Assembly: GCA_012519205.1 (NCBI GenBank)
Contig: JAAYQR010000017.1
Location: forward strand, 21,181-85,180
DNA from: Candidatus Epulonipiscium sp.
GTDB lineage: Bacteria; Bacillota; Clostridia; Lachnospirales; Defluviitaleaceae
Reading direction: 5' to 3'
DNA length: 64,000 nucleotides
This document shows positions 45,294 to 54,974 of this stretch, one piece after another. The position numbers and the translations under genes are program-made. The notes under the pieces are model-generated. The model had not been told where the DNA came from. It searched no databases and was given only the letters and a program-made list of their open reading frames with translations. Every line of letters starts with the position of its first letter. Positions within the stretch are counted from its first letter, which is position 1.

Positions 45294-46328
45294 ATGATCT
45301 TAGATGAGAGAAAAATTAAAATACTAGATGCGATTATTAAAGATTATATACTTACAGGAGAACCCGTAGGCTCTAGGACTATTTCCAAAAAATACGAGTT
45401 AGGTGTAAGCTCTGCAACCATAAGGAACGAAATGTCTGATTTAGAAGAATACGGTTTTATTGTTCAGCCGTATACCTCGGCGGGAAGAATTCCTTCCGAT
45501 AAGGGATATCGTTTATATGTAGATCAGTTAATGGAATGTAAGGCTATCAGTGATGATAGATTGATTATGTTTGAAAAAATGCTAGAAAGTAAAATCCATA
45601 AAATAGATTCCTTAATAAGAGAAGTGGCAAAGCTTTTATCTCTATTTACCAATTATACATCGATGATTTCTGCACCTCAAATTCAAAAAACAAGACTAAA
45701 ACATATGCAGCTTATACCCTTGGATTCTAATTCCGTCATATTGATTATAGTAACCGATGCCAATATAATAACAAATAATGTTATTCAAATGGATATGGCT
45801 GCAGATCAAGACACTTTAAATAAATTGTCTGTTATGCTTAATGATTATTTAAGGGGATTGACTATAGAGCAAATAAATCTTCCCTTAATTCAAGAATTAA
45901 AGGTTAAGATGGGCATATATGGTGAGATAGTTAGTCCAATATTAGATGTAATTGCTAAATCTATCAAATCTAAGATAACTCCGGAAGTTTATTTAAGTGG
46001 GGCAATAAATATGCTGGATTTTCCTGAATTTAGCGATATAGTTAAGGCGAAACAGCTATTTAATACCTTAGAAGAAAATGATTTTTTAGCATCAATTTTA
46101 TTAAAAAATCCATCAGATGGGATTAAAATAACCATTGGGGAAGAAAATGAAGTTGATGAAATTAAAAATTGTAGTTTGATTACCGCATCTTATGAGATAG
46201 GAGGAAAAAGTGTAGGAACTATAGGAATTATTGGTCCGACAAGGATGGAATATGGAAAAGTAGTTTCTACATTATCATATATTTCCAAAAATTTGGATAA
46301 ATTATTAAAGAAATTTTCCGATGGATGA
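45294..46328 (+). CDS. hrcA: Heat-inducible transcription repressor HrcA
   Basis: This 344-residue repressor has an N-terminal winged helix (about 1-70, EPVGSRTISKKYELGVSSATIRNEM) and the central GAF-like and C-terminal dimer domains ending in GIIGPTRMEYGKVVSTLSYIS. It binds CIRCE and needs GroEL for activity. It is the first gene of hrcA-grpE-dnaK. Confidence 0.96.
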   Translation: MILDERKIKILDAIIKDYILTGEPVGSRTISKKYELGVSSATIRNEMSDLEEYGFIVQPYTSAGRIPSDKGYRLYVDQLMECKAISDDRLIMFEKMLESKIHKIDSLIREVAKLLSLFTNYTSMISAPQIQKTRLKHMQLIPLDSNSVILIIVTDANIITNNVIQMDMAADQDTLNKLSVMLNDYLRGLTIEQINLPLIQELKVKMGIYGEIVSPILDVIAKSIKSKITPEVYLSGAINMLDFPEFSDIVKAKQLFNTLEENDFLASILLKNPSDGIKITIGEENEVDEIKNCSLITASYEIGGKSVGTIGIIGPTRMEYGKVVSTLSYISKNLDKLLKKFSDG

Positions 46329-46358
46329 AATTAAAAAATAAGAAAAAGGGTGTATAAA

Positions 46359-46916
46359 GTGGATAAGGATCAGATATTAGAAAATGAAAATACTGCTGAA
46401 ACAATAGGCGAAGAAGAAATTGAAGTAATCGATACTAAGGATTCATCAGATAACTCTGAGGGTATAGAAGATATCCTAGGAGAAAAAGATAAATTACTTG
46501 ATGAATTAAAAGACAGACTTCAAAGGACAATGGCTGAGTTTGATAATTTTCGTAAACGTACCATTAAAGAAAAGGCTGTACTTTATGAAGATGGTGTTCG
46601 TAGCACCATAGAACAAATACTGCCGGTTATAGATAATTTTGAAAGAGCCTTAAATACTTCTAAGGAAGAAAACGAAAAAAATCCTTTTTTCGAAGGAATG
46701 ACAATGATATATAGACAATTTAAAGATATTTTGTCTTCTATGGGTGTGGAGGACATTCAAGCTGTTGGGGAGCAGTTTAACCCAAATCTCCATAATGCAG
46801 TAACCCATGTAGAAGATGAAAACTTTGGAGAAAGTGAAATTATAGAGGAATTCCAGAAAGGCTATATCTACAAAGATAAAGTTATTAGATACAGTATGGT
46901 TAAAGTAGCAAATTAA
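46359..46916 (+). CDS. grpE: Nucleotide exchange factor GrpE
   Basis: This 185-residue co-chaperone of DnaK has an acidic N-terminus, a long coiled coil (about 45-85, LDELKDRLQRTMAEFDNFRKRT) and the C-terminal beta domain (EDIQAVGEQFNPNLHNAVTHVED...GYIYKDKVIRYSMVKVA). GTG at 46359 has AAGGG at the right distance; another in-frame GTG at 46350 is too close to it. Confidence 0.94.
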   Translation: MDKDQILENENTAETIGEEEIEVIDTKDSSDNSEGIEDILGEKDKLLDELKDRLQRTMAEFDNFRKRTIKEKAVLYEDGVRSTIEQILPVIDNFERALNTSKEENEKNPFFEGMTMIYRQFKDILSSMGVEDIQAVGEQFNPNLHNAVTHVEDENFGESEIIEEFQKGYIYKDKVIRYSMVKVAN

Positions 46917-46940
46917 AAATTATGTTTAGGAGGATAAATC

Positions 46941-48794
46941 ATGGGAAAGATTATTGGTATTGATTTAGGAACAACTAACTCTTGTGTAGCTGTAATGGAA
47001 GGGGGAAAACCTGTTGTTATTCCAAGTTCAGAAGGAACAAGAACTACCCCATCTGTAATTGCATTTACTAAGGCAGGGGAAAGATTAGTAGGTGAAACTG
47101 CAAAACGTCAAGCAGTAACCAATCCGGATAATACGGTAGGTTCTATTAAAAGACATATGGGCTCTGATTTTAGAGTTAAGATAGATGATAAATCTTTTAG
47201 TCCTCAGGAAATTTCTGCTATGGTTTTACAGAAGCTAAAGGCAGATGCAGAAGCTTATTTAGGAGAAAGTGTTACAGAAGCAGTTATTACAGTACCGGCT
47301 TATTTTTCAGATAGCCAAAGACAAGCAACAAAAGATGCAGGTAAAATTTCTGGTTTAGATGTGAAAAGGATTATTAACGAACCTACAGCAGCAGCTCTTG
47401 CCTACGGCTTAGAAAATGAAAAAGAACAAAAGATTATGGTATATGACCTAGGTGGAGGAACATTTGACGTATCTATTATAGAGATTGGTGATGGAGTAAT
47501 CGAAGTTCTTGCGACCCACGGGGATAATAAATTAGGTGGGGATGACTTCGATGATAGAATTATCAATTACTTAGTAGAAGAGTTCAAAAAAACCGACGGA
47601 ATTAGCTTAAGTCAGGATAAAATGGCTATGCAACGTTTAAAAGAAGCTGCAGAAAAAGCTAAAAAAGAATTGTCCACAGTAACAACTACAAATATAAATT
47701 TACCATTTATTACGGCGAACCAAGAAGGACCTAAACATTTGGATATTACCCTAACTAGAGCAAAGTTTGATGAATTAACTGCTGATTTAGTAGAAAAAAC
47801 AATGAACCCTGTAAGAGCAGCTCTTTCCGATGCGGATTTAAACCCGACAGAACTTGATAAAATCCTTCTGGTAGGGGGTTCTACCCGTATATTGGCAGTT
47901 CAAGAGGCAGTTAAACAACTAACTGGTAAAGAGCCATTCAAAGGGATTAATCCGGATGAATGTGTAGCAATTGGGGCATCAATACAAGGAGGAAAATTAG
48001 CAGGAGATGAAGGAGCAGGAGATATTCTTCTTCTAGATGTAACACCCCTTTCCCTTGGAATTGAAACCCTAGGAGGAGTAGCAACAAAGTTAATAGAACG
48101 AAATACAACAATTCCTACACGAAAGAGCCAAGTATTTTCGACCGCTGAGGATAATCAAACAGCAGTTGACATCCATGTTGTACAAGGAGAACGTCCAATG
48201 GTAAGGGATAATAAGACACTAGGACGCTTTAGACTGGATGGTATTGCACCGGCCCCTAGGGGAATTCCTCAAATAGAAGTTACCTTTGATATAGATGCAA
48301 ATGGTATTGTTAATGTATCTGCTAAGGATTTAGGAACAGGTAAAGAGCAGCATATCACAATTACTGCAAGTACCAATTTAAATGATGATGAAATTGAAAA
48401 GGCGGTTAAGGAAGCAGAACAGTACGCTGAGCAAGATAAAAAAAGAAAAGAAGCAATCGATACAAAAAATGAAGCAGAATCTATGGTGTTCCAAACAGAA
48501 AAGACTTTAAAAGAGCTAGGAGATAAGGTAGAAGCTCCTGATAAAGAAAAAGTAGAAAGCGAACTAAAGAAACTAAAAGATATGCTTGAAAAGTCAAATG
48601 TTGAAGATATGAGTGATAAAGAAGTAGAAGAGCTTAAAAAGGCTAAAGAAGATTTAACTAATGCATTTTATGAAATTTCTGCTAAATTGTATCAACAACA
48701 GGCACCTGAGGGAGAGAGTGCCCCAAGTCCTGGAAGTCCTGGAACCGCTGGGGCCGATGATAATGTGGTAGATGCCGACTATAAGGAATTATAA
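46941..48794 (+). CDS. dnaK: Chaperone DnaK (Hsp70)
   Basis: This 617-residue Hsp70 has the N-terminal ATPase ([41 protein letters not shown]), the substrate-binding domain (about 385-510) and the helical lid. It ends [12 protein letters not shown], close to the usual EEVD-like bacterial tail. AGGAGG precedes the ATG. A terminator follows, so dnaJ is not simply the next cistron. Confidence 0.98.
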   Translation: MGKIIGIDLGTTNSCVAVMEGGKPVVIPSSEGTRTTPSVIAFTKAGERLVGETAKRQAVTNPDNTVGSIKRHMGSDFRVKIDDKSFSPQEISAMVLQKLKADAEAYLGESVTEAVITVPAYFSDSQRQATKDAGKISGLDVKRIINEPTAAALAYGLENEKEQKIMVYDLGGGTFDVSIIEIGDGVIEVLATHGDNKLGGDDFDDRIINYLVEEFKKTDGISLSQDKMAMQRLKEAAEKAKKELSTVTTTNINLPFITANQEGPKHLDITLTRAKFDELTADLVEKTMNPVRAALSDADLNPTELDKILLVGGSTRILAVQEAVKQLTGKEPFKGINPDECVAIGASIQGGKLAGDEGAGDILLLDVTPLSLGIETLGGVATKLIERNTTIPTRKSQVFSTAEDNQTAVDIHVVQGERPMVRDNKTLGRFRLDGIAPAPRGIPQIEVTFDIDANGIVNVSAKDLGTGKEQHITITASTNLNDDEIEKAVKEAEQYAEQDKKRKEAIDTKNEAESMVFQTEKTLKELGDKVEAPDKEKVESELKKLKDMLEKSNVEDMSDKEVEELKKAKEDLTNAFYEISAKLYQQQAPEGESAPSPGSPGTAGADDNVVDADYKEL

Positions 48795-48803
48795 AAATGA
48801 TTT

Positions 48804-48832
48804 AAAGCCAAAGAAAAATTCTTTGGCTTTTT
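48804..48832 (+). terminator. Terminator after dnaK
   Basis: AAAGCCAAAGAA and TTCTTTGGCTTT form a 12-bp stem with a short A-rich loop, ending in TTTTT. It separates dnaK from dnaJ. Confidence 0.85.
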
Positions 48833-48917
48833 CTAAGCAATTTAATTTGATTTTAAATAGGTATAAATATATAATATAGTTTTAGAATTGATTTCCTATG
48901 AATCTTTAGATTCTTTG

Positions 48918-48933
48918 CTCCGCTTTTGCGGAG
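48918..48933. other. Small GC-rich hairpin upstream of dnaJ
   Basis: CTCCGC, TTTT loop, GCGGAG: a 6-bp stem that stands out in AT-rich surroundings, 52 bases before dnaJ. There is no T-run after it. It might stabilise or control the dnaJ mRNA. Confidence 0.4.
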
Positions 48934-48984
48934 GGACTATTTATAATAAATATAAGCAAAATTGTTAATTTGGAAGGTGAAAAA

Positions 48985-50136
48985 ATGGCAGATAGAGATT
49001 ATTATGAGATTCTGGGTTTGGATAGAGATGCAGCCGATTCGGATATAAAAAAGGCGTATCGTAAATTAGCAAAACAATACCATCCTGATATGAATCCTGA
49101 TAACGAGGAAGCAGAGCATAAGTTTAAAGAAGTAAGTGAAGCCTATGAAGTTCTCAGTGATCCCCAGAAAAAAGCAAAGTACGATCAATTTGGTCATGCG
49201 GCTTTTGGAAATGGGGCAGGAGGTGGCTTTGACGGTTTTGGTGGATTTAATGGTGGTTTTGATATGGGTGATATTTTTGATATGTTTGATATTTTCGGAG
49301 GAGGAATGGGTGGAAGAAAGAGAAGTGGTCCTTTACGAGGAGCGGATATTAGGGCCAGTGTCCAAATTTCCTTTAAAGATGCCGCTTTTGGAGTATCGAA
49401 GGAAATACAATTAGGTCTTTGGGAAAACTGCGATACCTGTAAGGGAAGTGGCGCAAAGGAAGGTACCCATCCTGAGACTTGTAAGCATTGTGGAGGTACG
49501 GGGCAGGTGAAAGTAACACAAAACACGCTGTTTGGCTCTATGAGTAGTGTTCGTCCCTGTGATGTATGTCATGGGGAAGGAAAGATTATCAAAGATCCCT
49601 GCAAAACCTGTTCAGGAGAAGGTAAGGTAAGAAAAACCAAGACAATAAAGGTGGATATTCCGGCAGGAATTGACCATGGGCAAAGTGTACGGATACAGGG
49701 AAAGGGTGAACCTGGTACTAAAGGAGGCCTGAATGGGGATTTGCTTATCACCGTATATGTTAAACAACACCCTATATTTGAAAGAAGAGGTAATGATGTT
49801 TATTGCGAAATTCCCATTACCTTTGCTCAAGCTGCCCTAGGTGCCGAATTAGTTGTCCCGACATTAGATGGCAATGTCCAATATTCTATTAAAGAAGGCA
49901 CTCAAACAGGAACTATGTTTAGATTAAAAGGAAAAGGTATCCCCAGTGTGCGAAACCCTAAATTCCGTGGGGATCAGTATATAGAAGTAAAAATTGAAGT
50001 TCCGACAAAACTTAATGAAAAACAAAAGAATATTCTTCGGGAATTTTCAAATATTAGCGGTGATGAGGTTCATCAACAAAGGAAGGGATTCTTTGAAAAG
50101 GTAAAAGAAGCTTTTGGAGAAGCCTTTGGAAATTAA
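48985..50136 (+). CDS. dnaJ: Chaperone DnaJ (Hsp40)
   Basis: This 383-residue type I Hsp40 has a J domain (about 4-68) with YHPDMNPD, a Gly/Phe-rich linker (about 72-118), four zinc-finger repeats ([32 protein letters not shown]) and the C-terminal substrate domains. GGAAGGTG supports the ATG at 48985. A 190-base gap with a terminator divides it from dnaK. Confidence 0.97.
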   Translation: MADRDYYEILGLDRDAADSDIKKAYRKLAKQYHPDMNPDNEEAEHKFKEVSEAYEVLSDPQKKAKYDQFGHAAFGNGAGGGFDGFGGFNGGFDMGDIFDMFDIFGGGMGGRKRSGPLRGADIRASVQISFKDAAFGVSKEIQLGLWENCDTCKGSGAKEGTHPETCKHCGGTGQVKVTQNTLFGSMSSVRPCDVCHGEGKIIKDPCKTCSGEGKVRKTKTIKVDIPAGIDHGQSVRIQGKGEPGTKGGLNGDLLITVYVKQHPIFERRGNDVYCEIPITFAQAALGAELVVPTLDGNVQYSIKEGTQTGTMFRLKGKGIPSVRNPKFRGDQYIEVKIEVPTKLNEKQKNILREFSNISGDEVHQQRKGFFEKVKEAFGEAFGN

Positions 50137-50156
50137 AAGCCAGGGAGATGAAGAAT

Positions 50157-51101
50157 TTGAAATGGGTCCGTTTTACCATAAGTACAAAAAGTGAGGCAGT
50201 TGAAGCCATTATCTATGCCCTTAATGAATTAAAAATTACAGGAATAGAAATAGAAGATCCCAATGATATTGCTACTACTATGAAAAATAAGATAGAAACA
50301 GATTGGGATTATATAGATGAAGAACTGCTTAAGGATAGGGATATGAATGAGGTCCTTATAAAGGTATATTTTCCAGAGCACACAGCTTATGGAGATAAGA
50401 TTATTCAAATTAAGGAGAAACTTGCTCATATAAATGAATTTCTTGATATAGGAAAGGGAACAATACAGGTTGAAACCATGGAGGAAGAAGAATGGGCAAA
50501 CTCTTGGAAAAAATACTATAAACCTATTAAGATAGGGAAAAATATTATTATAAAACCCTCATGGGAGCAGTACGATTCTTTAGATGATGATGAAATCATA
50601 ATTGAAATGGATCCAGGAATGGCTTTTGGAACAGGTACCCATGAGACAACATCTATGTGTATTGAATTTTTAGAGAAATTTTTAGATGAAGGTGATGTAG
50701 TTTTTGATATTGGATGTGGAAGTGGAATACTGGGTATTACTGCTGCGAAACTAGGAGCTGCCCGTGTAACAGGGGTAGACCTTGATTCTAATGCAGTTAA
50801 GGTGGCTAGAGATAATGTTGCATTTAATGGCGCAGAACATATAATGGAAATATATGAAGGGGATTTGATGGAGGTAATAAATGACAAGGCCAATATACTC
50901 GTAGCCAATATTATTGCCGATGTAATCATTAAATTATCTTCCTGTGTGCCTAAATTTTTAAAACATAAGGGATTATTTATAGCCTCGGGAATTATTAAGG
51001 AAAGGTTGCAAGAGGTAGAAGATGCAGTGATTAATAACGGATTTGATATCATTGATATATATGAAAAAGGTGAGTGGTGTGCAGTAGCTGCTAAGCTGTA
51101 A
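50157..51101 (+). CDS. prmA: Ribosomal protein L11 methyltransferase
   Basis: This 314-residue SAM-dependent enzyme methylates ribosomal protein L11. The N-terminal L11-binding region is followed by GMAFGTGTHETT near 160, the SAM motif FDIGCGSGILGI near 180 and NIIADVI near 245. TTG at 50157 is preferred: CAGGGAG is 9 bases upstream and the product then begins MKWVRF, like other PrmA proteins. An ATG at 50148 lies almost on top of that site. Confidence 0.92.
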   Translation: MKWVRFTISTKSEAVEAIIYALNELKITGIEIEDPNDIATTMKNKIETDWDYIDEELLKDRDMNEVLIKVYFPEHTAYGDKIIQIKEKLAHINEFLDIGKGTIQVETMEEEEWANSWKKYYKPIKIGKNIIIKPSWEQYDSLDDDEIIIEMDPGMAFGTGTHETTSMCIEFLEKFLDEGDVVFDIGCGSGILGITAAKLGAARVTGVDLDSNAVKVARDNVAFNGAEHIMEIYEGDLMEVINDKANILVANIIADVIIKLSSCVPKFLKHKGLFIASGIIKERLQEVEDAVINNGFDIIDIYEKGEWCAVAAKL

Positions 51102-51120
51102 ATAGCGTATGGAGGTTAAT

Positions 51121-51858
51121 ATGCCTAGATTTTTCGTGGAACCGTCCCAAATTAAAAACGATAGTATATTTATACATGGAGAAGATGTAAAACATATATC
51201 GAAGGTTCTAAGGTTAAAAAACGGAGATAAAATATCAATTTGTAATGGACAAGGGACGGATTATCAGTGTATAATAAAAAATATGGATAAAGAAATTATT
51301 GTCGCACAAATAGTTTCTAATCATCTATCACAGACAGAACCAAAAACAAAAATAACTTTATTTCAAGCCTTAGTTAAATCAGATAAAATGGATTTAATTA
51401 TCCAGAAAACTGTTGAAATGGGAATTTTTAAAATTATACCTATTGTTACCGAAAGAACTGTTGTAAGGTTTGAAAATGAAAAAAAAGAACGCTCTAGGCT
51501 GGCAAGATGGCAGAAGATTGCAGAATCTGCGGCAAAGCAAAGTCAGCGGGGGATAATTCCAGAAGTGGAGCCAGTTATAACCCTATCAGAAGCTTTTGAT
51601 AGATCTAAGGAAATGGATTGTAAGCTAATTCCTTATGAAAAAGAAACCGATAAGAATTTAAGAAGTATATTATCTAACTTTAACGGTGGAAATATTGCTA
51701 TATTTATTGGTCCTGAAGGCGGATTTGAAGAAAGTGAAATAGCACTTGGAAAGCAACAGGGCATTATACCAATAACATTAGGTAGAAGAATTCTTCGTAC
51801 TGAAACGGCGGGACTATTTACTGTGTCAATTATAATGTATCAAATGGGAGAGATGTAA
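51121..51858 (+). CDS. rsmE: 16S rRNA (uracil1498-N3)-methyltransferase
   Basis: This 245-residue SPOUT-fold methyltransferase has MPRFFVEPSQI at the start, KSDKMDLIIQKTVEMGIFKI near 85 and the knot segment FIGPEGGFEESEI followed by LGRRILRTETAG. It modifies U1498 of 16S rRNA. ATGGAGGTTAAT precedes the ATG at 51121. A CheY-like gene begins 3 bases after its stop. Confidence 0.95.
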   Translation: MPRFFVEPSQIKNDSIFIHGEDVKHISKVLRLKNGDKISICNGQGTDYQCIIKNMDKEIIVAQIVSNHLSQTEPKTKITLFQALVKSDKMDLIIQKTVEMGIFKIIPIVTERTVVRFENEKKERSRLARWQKIAESAAKQSQRGIIPEVEPVITLSEAFDRSKEMDCKLIPYEKETDKNLRSILSNFNGGNIAIFIGPEGGFEESEIALGKQQGIIPITLGRRILRTETAGLFTVSIIMYQMGEM

Positions 51859-51860
51859 AG

Positions 51861-52535
51861 ATGTCAGGTCTAAGGATTATGGTTGTGGACGATGCTATAT
51901 TTATGCGTACGGTTCTTAAAAAAATGCTTAGCGAAGAGGGCTTTGAAATAGTAGGTGAGGCAGGCAATGGTTTAGAAGCCATACAAATGGCATATAAACT
52001 TCAACCGGATATTATTACTCTAGATATTACAATGCCTGAAATGAATGGAATTAGAGCTGTACCTGAAATTTTAAAAGTAAGTCCTAATTCAAAAATTATT
52101 ATATGTTCTGCCTTAGGGCAGCAGGCAATGGTTGTAGAAGCCATTAAGAGGGGAGCAAAGGACTTTATAGTAAAGCCTTTTGAAAAATCCCGGGTACTTC
52201 AGGCAATTGATAATGTATCAAGAAGTTCAAGGAGCCCAAGAAAGCCAAGGACTCAAGTAGACCCAAGAAACACCATGAATCCAAGGACTTCAGTAGATCC
52301 AAGGAATACCGTGAATCCAAGGACTTCAGCAGACCCAAGAAACACCATGAATCAAAGAAACTCAGTAGAGCCAAGGAACCCAGGTATGCCGCGAAACTTA
52401 GAAAATCCAAGAAATTCAGGGGATTCAAGAAATTCAGAGGATTCAAGAAGTTCAGAGAATCCGAGGAGTTCGGGGAGCCCAAGGGGATTTGGAAACCCAA
52501 GGAATTCAAGAGATCCAAGAAACTTTAGAAGATAA
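51861..52535 (+). CDS. CheY-like receiver with a 16-unit arginine-rich hexapeptide-repeat tail
   Basis: Residues 1-120 form a receiver domain very like Bacillus CheY: D10-D11, phospho-acceptor D55, S83 and K105 are all present, along with DITMPEMNGI and GAKDFIVKPF. There is no output domain. After a short basic linker, residues 129-224 are 16 consecutive hexapeptides of the form P-R-N/T-S/T-x-N/D, with arginine at position 2 in every unit. The tail has about 19 Arg, no Lys, about 10 Asp/Glu and only two aromatic residues, so it should be disordered. It starts 3 bases after rsmE and ends at a terminator. No chemotaxis or flagellar genes are in the window. Function is unknown. Confidence 0.85.
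   Translation: MSGLRIMVVDDAIFMRTVLKKMLSEEGFEIVGEAGNGLEAIQMAYKLQPDIITLDITMPEMNGIRAVPEILKVSPNSKIIICSALGQQAMVVEAIKRGAKDFIVKPFEKSRVLQAIDNVSRSSRSPRKPRTQVDPRNTMNPRTSVDPRNTVNPRTSADPRNTMNQRNSVEPRNPGMPRNLENPRNSGDSRNSEDSRSSENPRSSGSPRGFGNPRNSRDPRNFRR
52245..52532 (+). repeat. Coding tandem repeat, 18-bp unit (36-bp higher order), 16 units
   Basis: Each 18-bp unit encodes one hexapeptide of the CheY-like tail. A 22-base segment starting GACCCAAGAAACACC recurs exactly at 52260 and 52332 (72 bp, four units), and AATCCAAGGACTTCAG recurs 36 bp apart. The first six units are most alike and later ones more diverged, as expected from expansion by slippage or unequal exchange. Confidence 0.85.
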
Positions 52536-52563
52536 AACTGGCAGGGGTTCTGCCAGTTTTTTT
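52534..52563 (+). terminator. Terminator after the CheY-like gene
   Basis: AAAACTGGCAG and CTGCCAGTTTT pair around a short loop and run into seven T. It overlaps the stop codon and closes the dnaJ-prmA-rsmE-CheY-like group. Confidence 0.9.
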
Positions 52564-52600
52564 AAAGCAAATTATAAGCAATGATAGGTAAGGTGAGAAG

Positions 52601-53755
52601 ATGAATGAAATATATTTCGATAATGCTGCCACTACCAAGCCTTCTAGAAAAATAGTAGAAAAAATGGTTTCCGTTTTAGAAGAAGATTATGGAAATCCAT
52701 CTTCACTTCATATTAAAGGAGTAGTAGCAGAAAGGCATATTAAAAATACAAGCCGCATCTTAGCCAATATCCTTAAGGTTCATGAAGACGAAATATTATA
52801 TACCTCTGGGGGAACTGAATCAAATAATCTGGCTATTCTTGGGGTTGCATATGCATACCATCGGATAGGGAAGCACATAATTACTACTAAGATAGAACAT
52901 CCTTCCGTGCAAAAGGTCTTTAGATACCTAGAGGAGAATGGTTTTGAAGTCACCTATTTAGATGTTGATTCTTCGGGATATGTTTATTTAGAACAATTAA
53001 AAAATAGTATTAAAAAAGATACAATATTGGTAAGTATTATGCATGTCAATAACGAAATTGGGACAATACAACCTATAGAGGAAATAGGACATATAATAAA
53101 AACCATAAATGTTAATACTATCTTTCATGCAGATGCTATACAATCCTTTGGCAAAATACCCATTTCTATTAAAAAGAATACTATTGATTTATTGAGTATC
53201 AGCTCTCATAAATTTCATGGACCTAAAGGCATTGGGGTACTATACAAGAAAAAAGACATCCGACTTAAACCATTAGTATTTGGAGGGGGACAACAAAAAG
53301 GTCTTAGGGCTGGCACTGAAAATGTACCGGCAATCGCGGCCTTAGGCCTAGCGGCAGAAGATATATATAAAGATTTAGATGCAAATACAAAGCATATACA
53401 ATCCCTAAAAAATATGCTTTGGAAAGCTCTAGATAAAAACATAAAAGATATATATATAAATGGCCCTTCCATTGAAGAGAGTGCTCCTCATATTTTGAAT
53501 ATTATCTTTAAAGATATTAGGGCTGAGGTGCTTCTTCATGCCCTAGAGGCTAGAAAGATCTATGTTTCAACGGGTTCAGCATGTTCTTCTAATCAGCCCC
53601 ACCCTAGTGATACTCTAATCAATATAGGGTTAAATAATGAGGAAATTGGTGGTTCCATAAGATTTAGCTTTTCAAAGTATAATACAGAAGAAGAAGTAAA
53701 AAAATGTGTACAGGATTTAGCTGAAATTGTACCGATGCTTCGTATATTTAAATGA
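52601..53755 (+). CDS. iscS: Cysteine desulfurase (IscS/NifS family), probable sulfur donor to ThiI
   Basis: This 384-residue PLP enzyme takes sulfur from cysteine. The PLP lysine is in SSHKFHGPKG (K204), and the reactive cysteine is C328 in STGSACSSNQ. Length and loop type match group I desulfurases. thiI starts 14 bases downstream; this pairing is common in Firmicutes (NifZ-ThiI) and supports a role in 4-thiouridine formation in tRNA. Other targets such as iron-sulfur assembly remain possible, as no iscU or sufU is nearby. Confidence 0.92.
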   Translation: MNEIYFDNAATTKPSRKIVEKMVSVLEEDYGNPSSLHIKGVVAERHIKNTSRILANILKVHEDEILYTSGGTESNNLAILGVAYAYHRIGKHIITTKIEHPSVQKVFRYLEENGFEVTYLDVDSSGYVYLEQLKNSIKKDTILVSIMHVNNEIGTIQPIEEIGHIIKTINVNTIFHADAIQSFGKIPISIKKNTIDLLSISSHKFHGPKGIGVLYKKKDIRLKPLVFGGGQQKGLRAGTENVPAIAALGLAAEDIYKDLDANTKHIQSLKNMLWKALDKNIKDIYINGPSIEESAPHILNIIFKDIRAEVLLHALEARKIYVSTGSACSSNQPHPSDTLINIGLNNEEIGGSIRFSFSKYNTEEEVKKCVQDLAEIVPMLRIFK

Positions 53756-53769
53756 GGAGGACATAAAAG

Positions 53770-54945
53770 ATGAAACCTATTTATCTTATTAAGTATGGTG
53801 AAATAGCAATTAAGGGTAAAAATAGATATTTATTTGAGAATGCCCTTCTTACCAATGTGAAAAGGAGCATTCAAAAATTAGGAAGTTTTCATATACAAAA
53901 GGACCAAGGAAGGATATTAATAGAACCAAAAACAGATGTTGATTCCGAAGAGGTCATAGGTCAACTTAAAAAAGTATTTGGGGTTGTGGGTATCTGTGTG
54001 GGAATAAAAAACGAAGATATTAATATGAATACCATCAAAGAAACCGCATTATTTCATATAAAATCTATATGTCAAAAGAGTCAATACACATTTAAAGTAG
54101 AAACAAGGCGCTCCGATAAAGGCTTTCCACTTAATTCTATGGAAATTTCAAAAGAGGTAGGGGCATTTATTTTAGATAATATGGGGGAACAACTAAAAGT
54201 TGATGTACATAGTCCAGATATTAGGCTCAGTGTAGAACTTAGAAATTCCCTTTATGTATATTCCAAGGTTATTCCAGGCCCTGGAGGAATGCCCCTAGGC
54301 ACCAATGGAAAAGCTATGCTTCTTTTATCTGGAGGAATAGATAGCCCCGTTGCAGGATGGATGGTAGCAAAAAGGGGAGTAGAAATAGGAGGCATTTATT
54401 TTGAGAGTCCCCCCTATACTAGTGAAAGAGCAAAACAAAAAGTAATTGATTTAGCTAGGAAAATTGCGAATTATACTGGGGAATTTAAATTATTTATTGT
54501 TCCTTTTACAGATATACAAATGGAAATTTATCAGAAATGCCCCCGTGGTCAACTAACCATTATTATGAGAAGAATTATGATGAAAATTTCAGAAAGAATC
54601 GCCAAAAATGAAAATGCTCAAGCGCTTATTACGGGGGAAAGTATAGGACAGGTAGCAAGCCAAACTATCCAAAGTCTAAGTGTAACCAATGAAGCAGTAG
54701 AACTTCCCGTTTTTCGCCCCCTTATTGGATTCGATAAAGAGGATATAGTAACTATTTCAAAGAAAATAGACACTTATGAAATATCCATTCTTCCCTACGA
54801 GGACTGTTGTACAATTTTTGTACCAAAGCACCCAGAAACAAAGCCAAAACTAGAATATATTTTAAAATCCGAAAAAGCATTGGAAAATATAGAAATTATG
54901 ATGGAAAAGGCAGTTGAAAATACAGAAGTTATTATGATAAAATAA
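53770..54945 (+). CDS. thiI: tRNA 4-thiouridine synthase ThiI
   Basis: This 391-residue protein has an N-terminal ferredoxin-like/THUMP region (about 1-165) and an ATP-pyrophosphatase domain with the PP-loop SGGIDS at 187-192. It lacks the C-terminal rhodanese domain of E. coli ThiI, as in Bacillus, so sulfur is taken from the adjacent desulfurase. Conserved cysteines in YEDCCTIFVP near 345 may carry the sulfur. AGGAGGA precedes the ATG. Confidence 0.95.
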   Translation: MKPIYLIKYGEIAIKGKNRYLFENALLTNVKRSIQKLGSFHIQKDQGRILIEPKTDVDSEEVIGQLKKVFGVVGICVGIKNEDINMNTIKETALFHIKSICQKSQYTFKVETRRSDKGFPLNSMEISKEVGAFILDNMGEQLKVDVHSPDIRLSVELRNSLYVYSKVIPGPGGMPLGTNGKAMLLLSGGIDSPVAGWMVAKRGVEIGGIYFESPPYTSERAKQKVIDLARKIANYTGEFKLFIVPFTDIQMEIYQKCPRGQLTIIMRRIMMKISERIAKNENAQALITGESIGQVASQTIQSLSVTNEAVELPVFRPLIGFDKEDIVTISKKIDTYEISILPYEDCCTIFVPKHPETKPKLEYILKSEKALENIEIMMEKAVENTEVIMIK

Positions 54946-54974
54946 ATAATCCACTCAAAGAGTGGATTATTTAT
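54942..54974. terminator. Bidirectional terminator between thiI and the HPr-like gene
   Basis: ATAAATAATCCACTC and GAGTGGATTATTTAT form a perfect 15-bp stem with a 3-base loop, squeezed between the two convergent stop codons. Confidence 0.88.

Noticed and set aside
50516..51052. 178-codon open frame on the reverse strand
   Set aside because: Antisense to prmA, serine/isoleucine-rich, no start signals.
52165..52518. 117-codon open frame antisense to the repeat tail, itself repetitive (leucine/serine-rich)
   Set aside because: A mirror image of the 18-bp coding repeat; the forward frame has the receiver domain, a start site and a terminator.
52245..52532. Possible CRISPR or intergenic repeat array
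   Set aside because: Repeats are contiguous, in frame and coding; there are no unique spacers and no cas genes.
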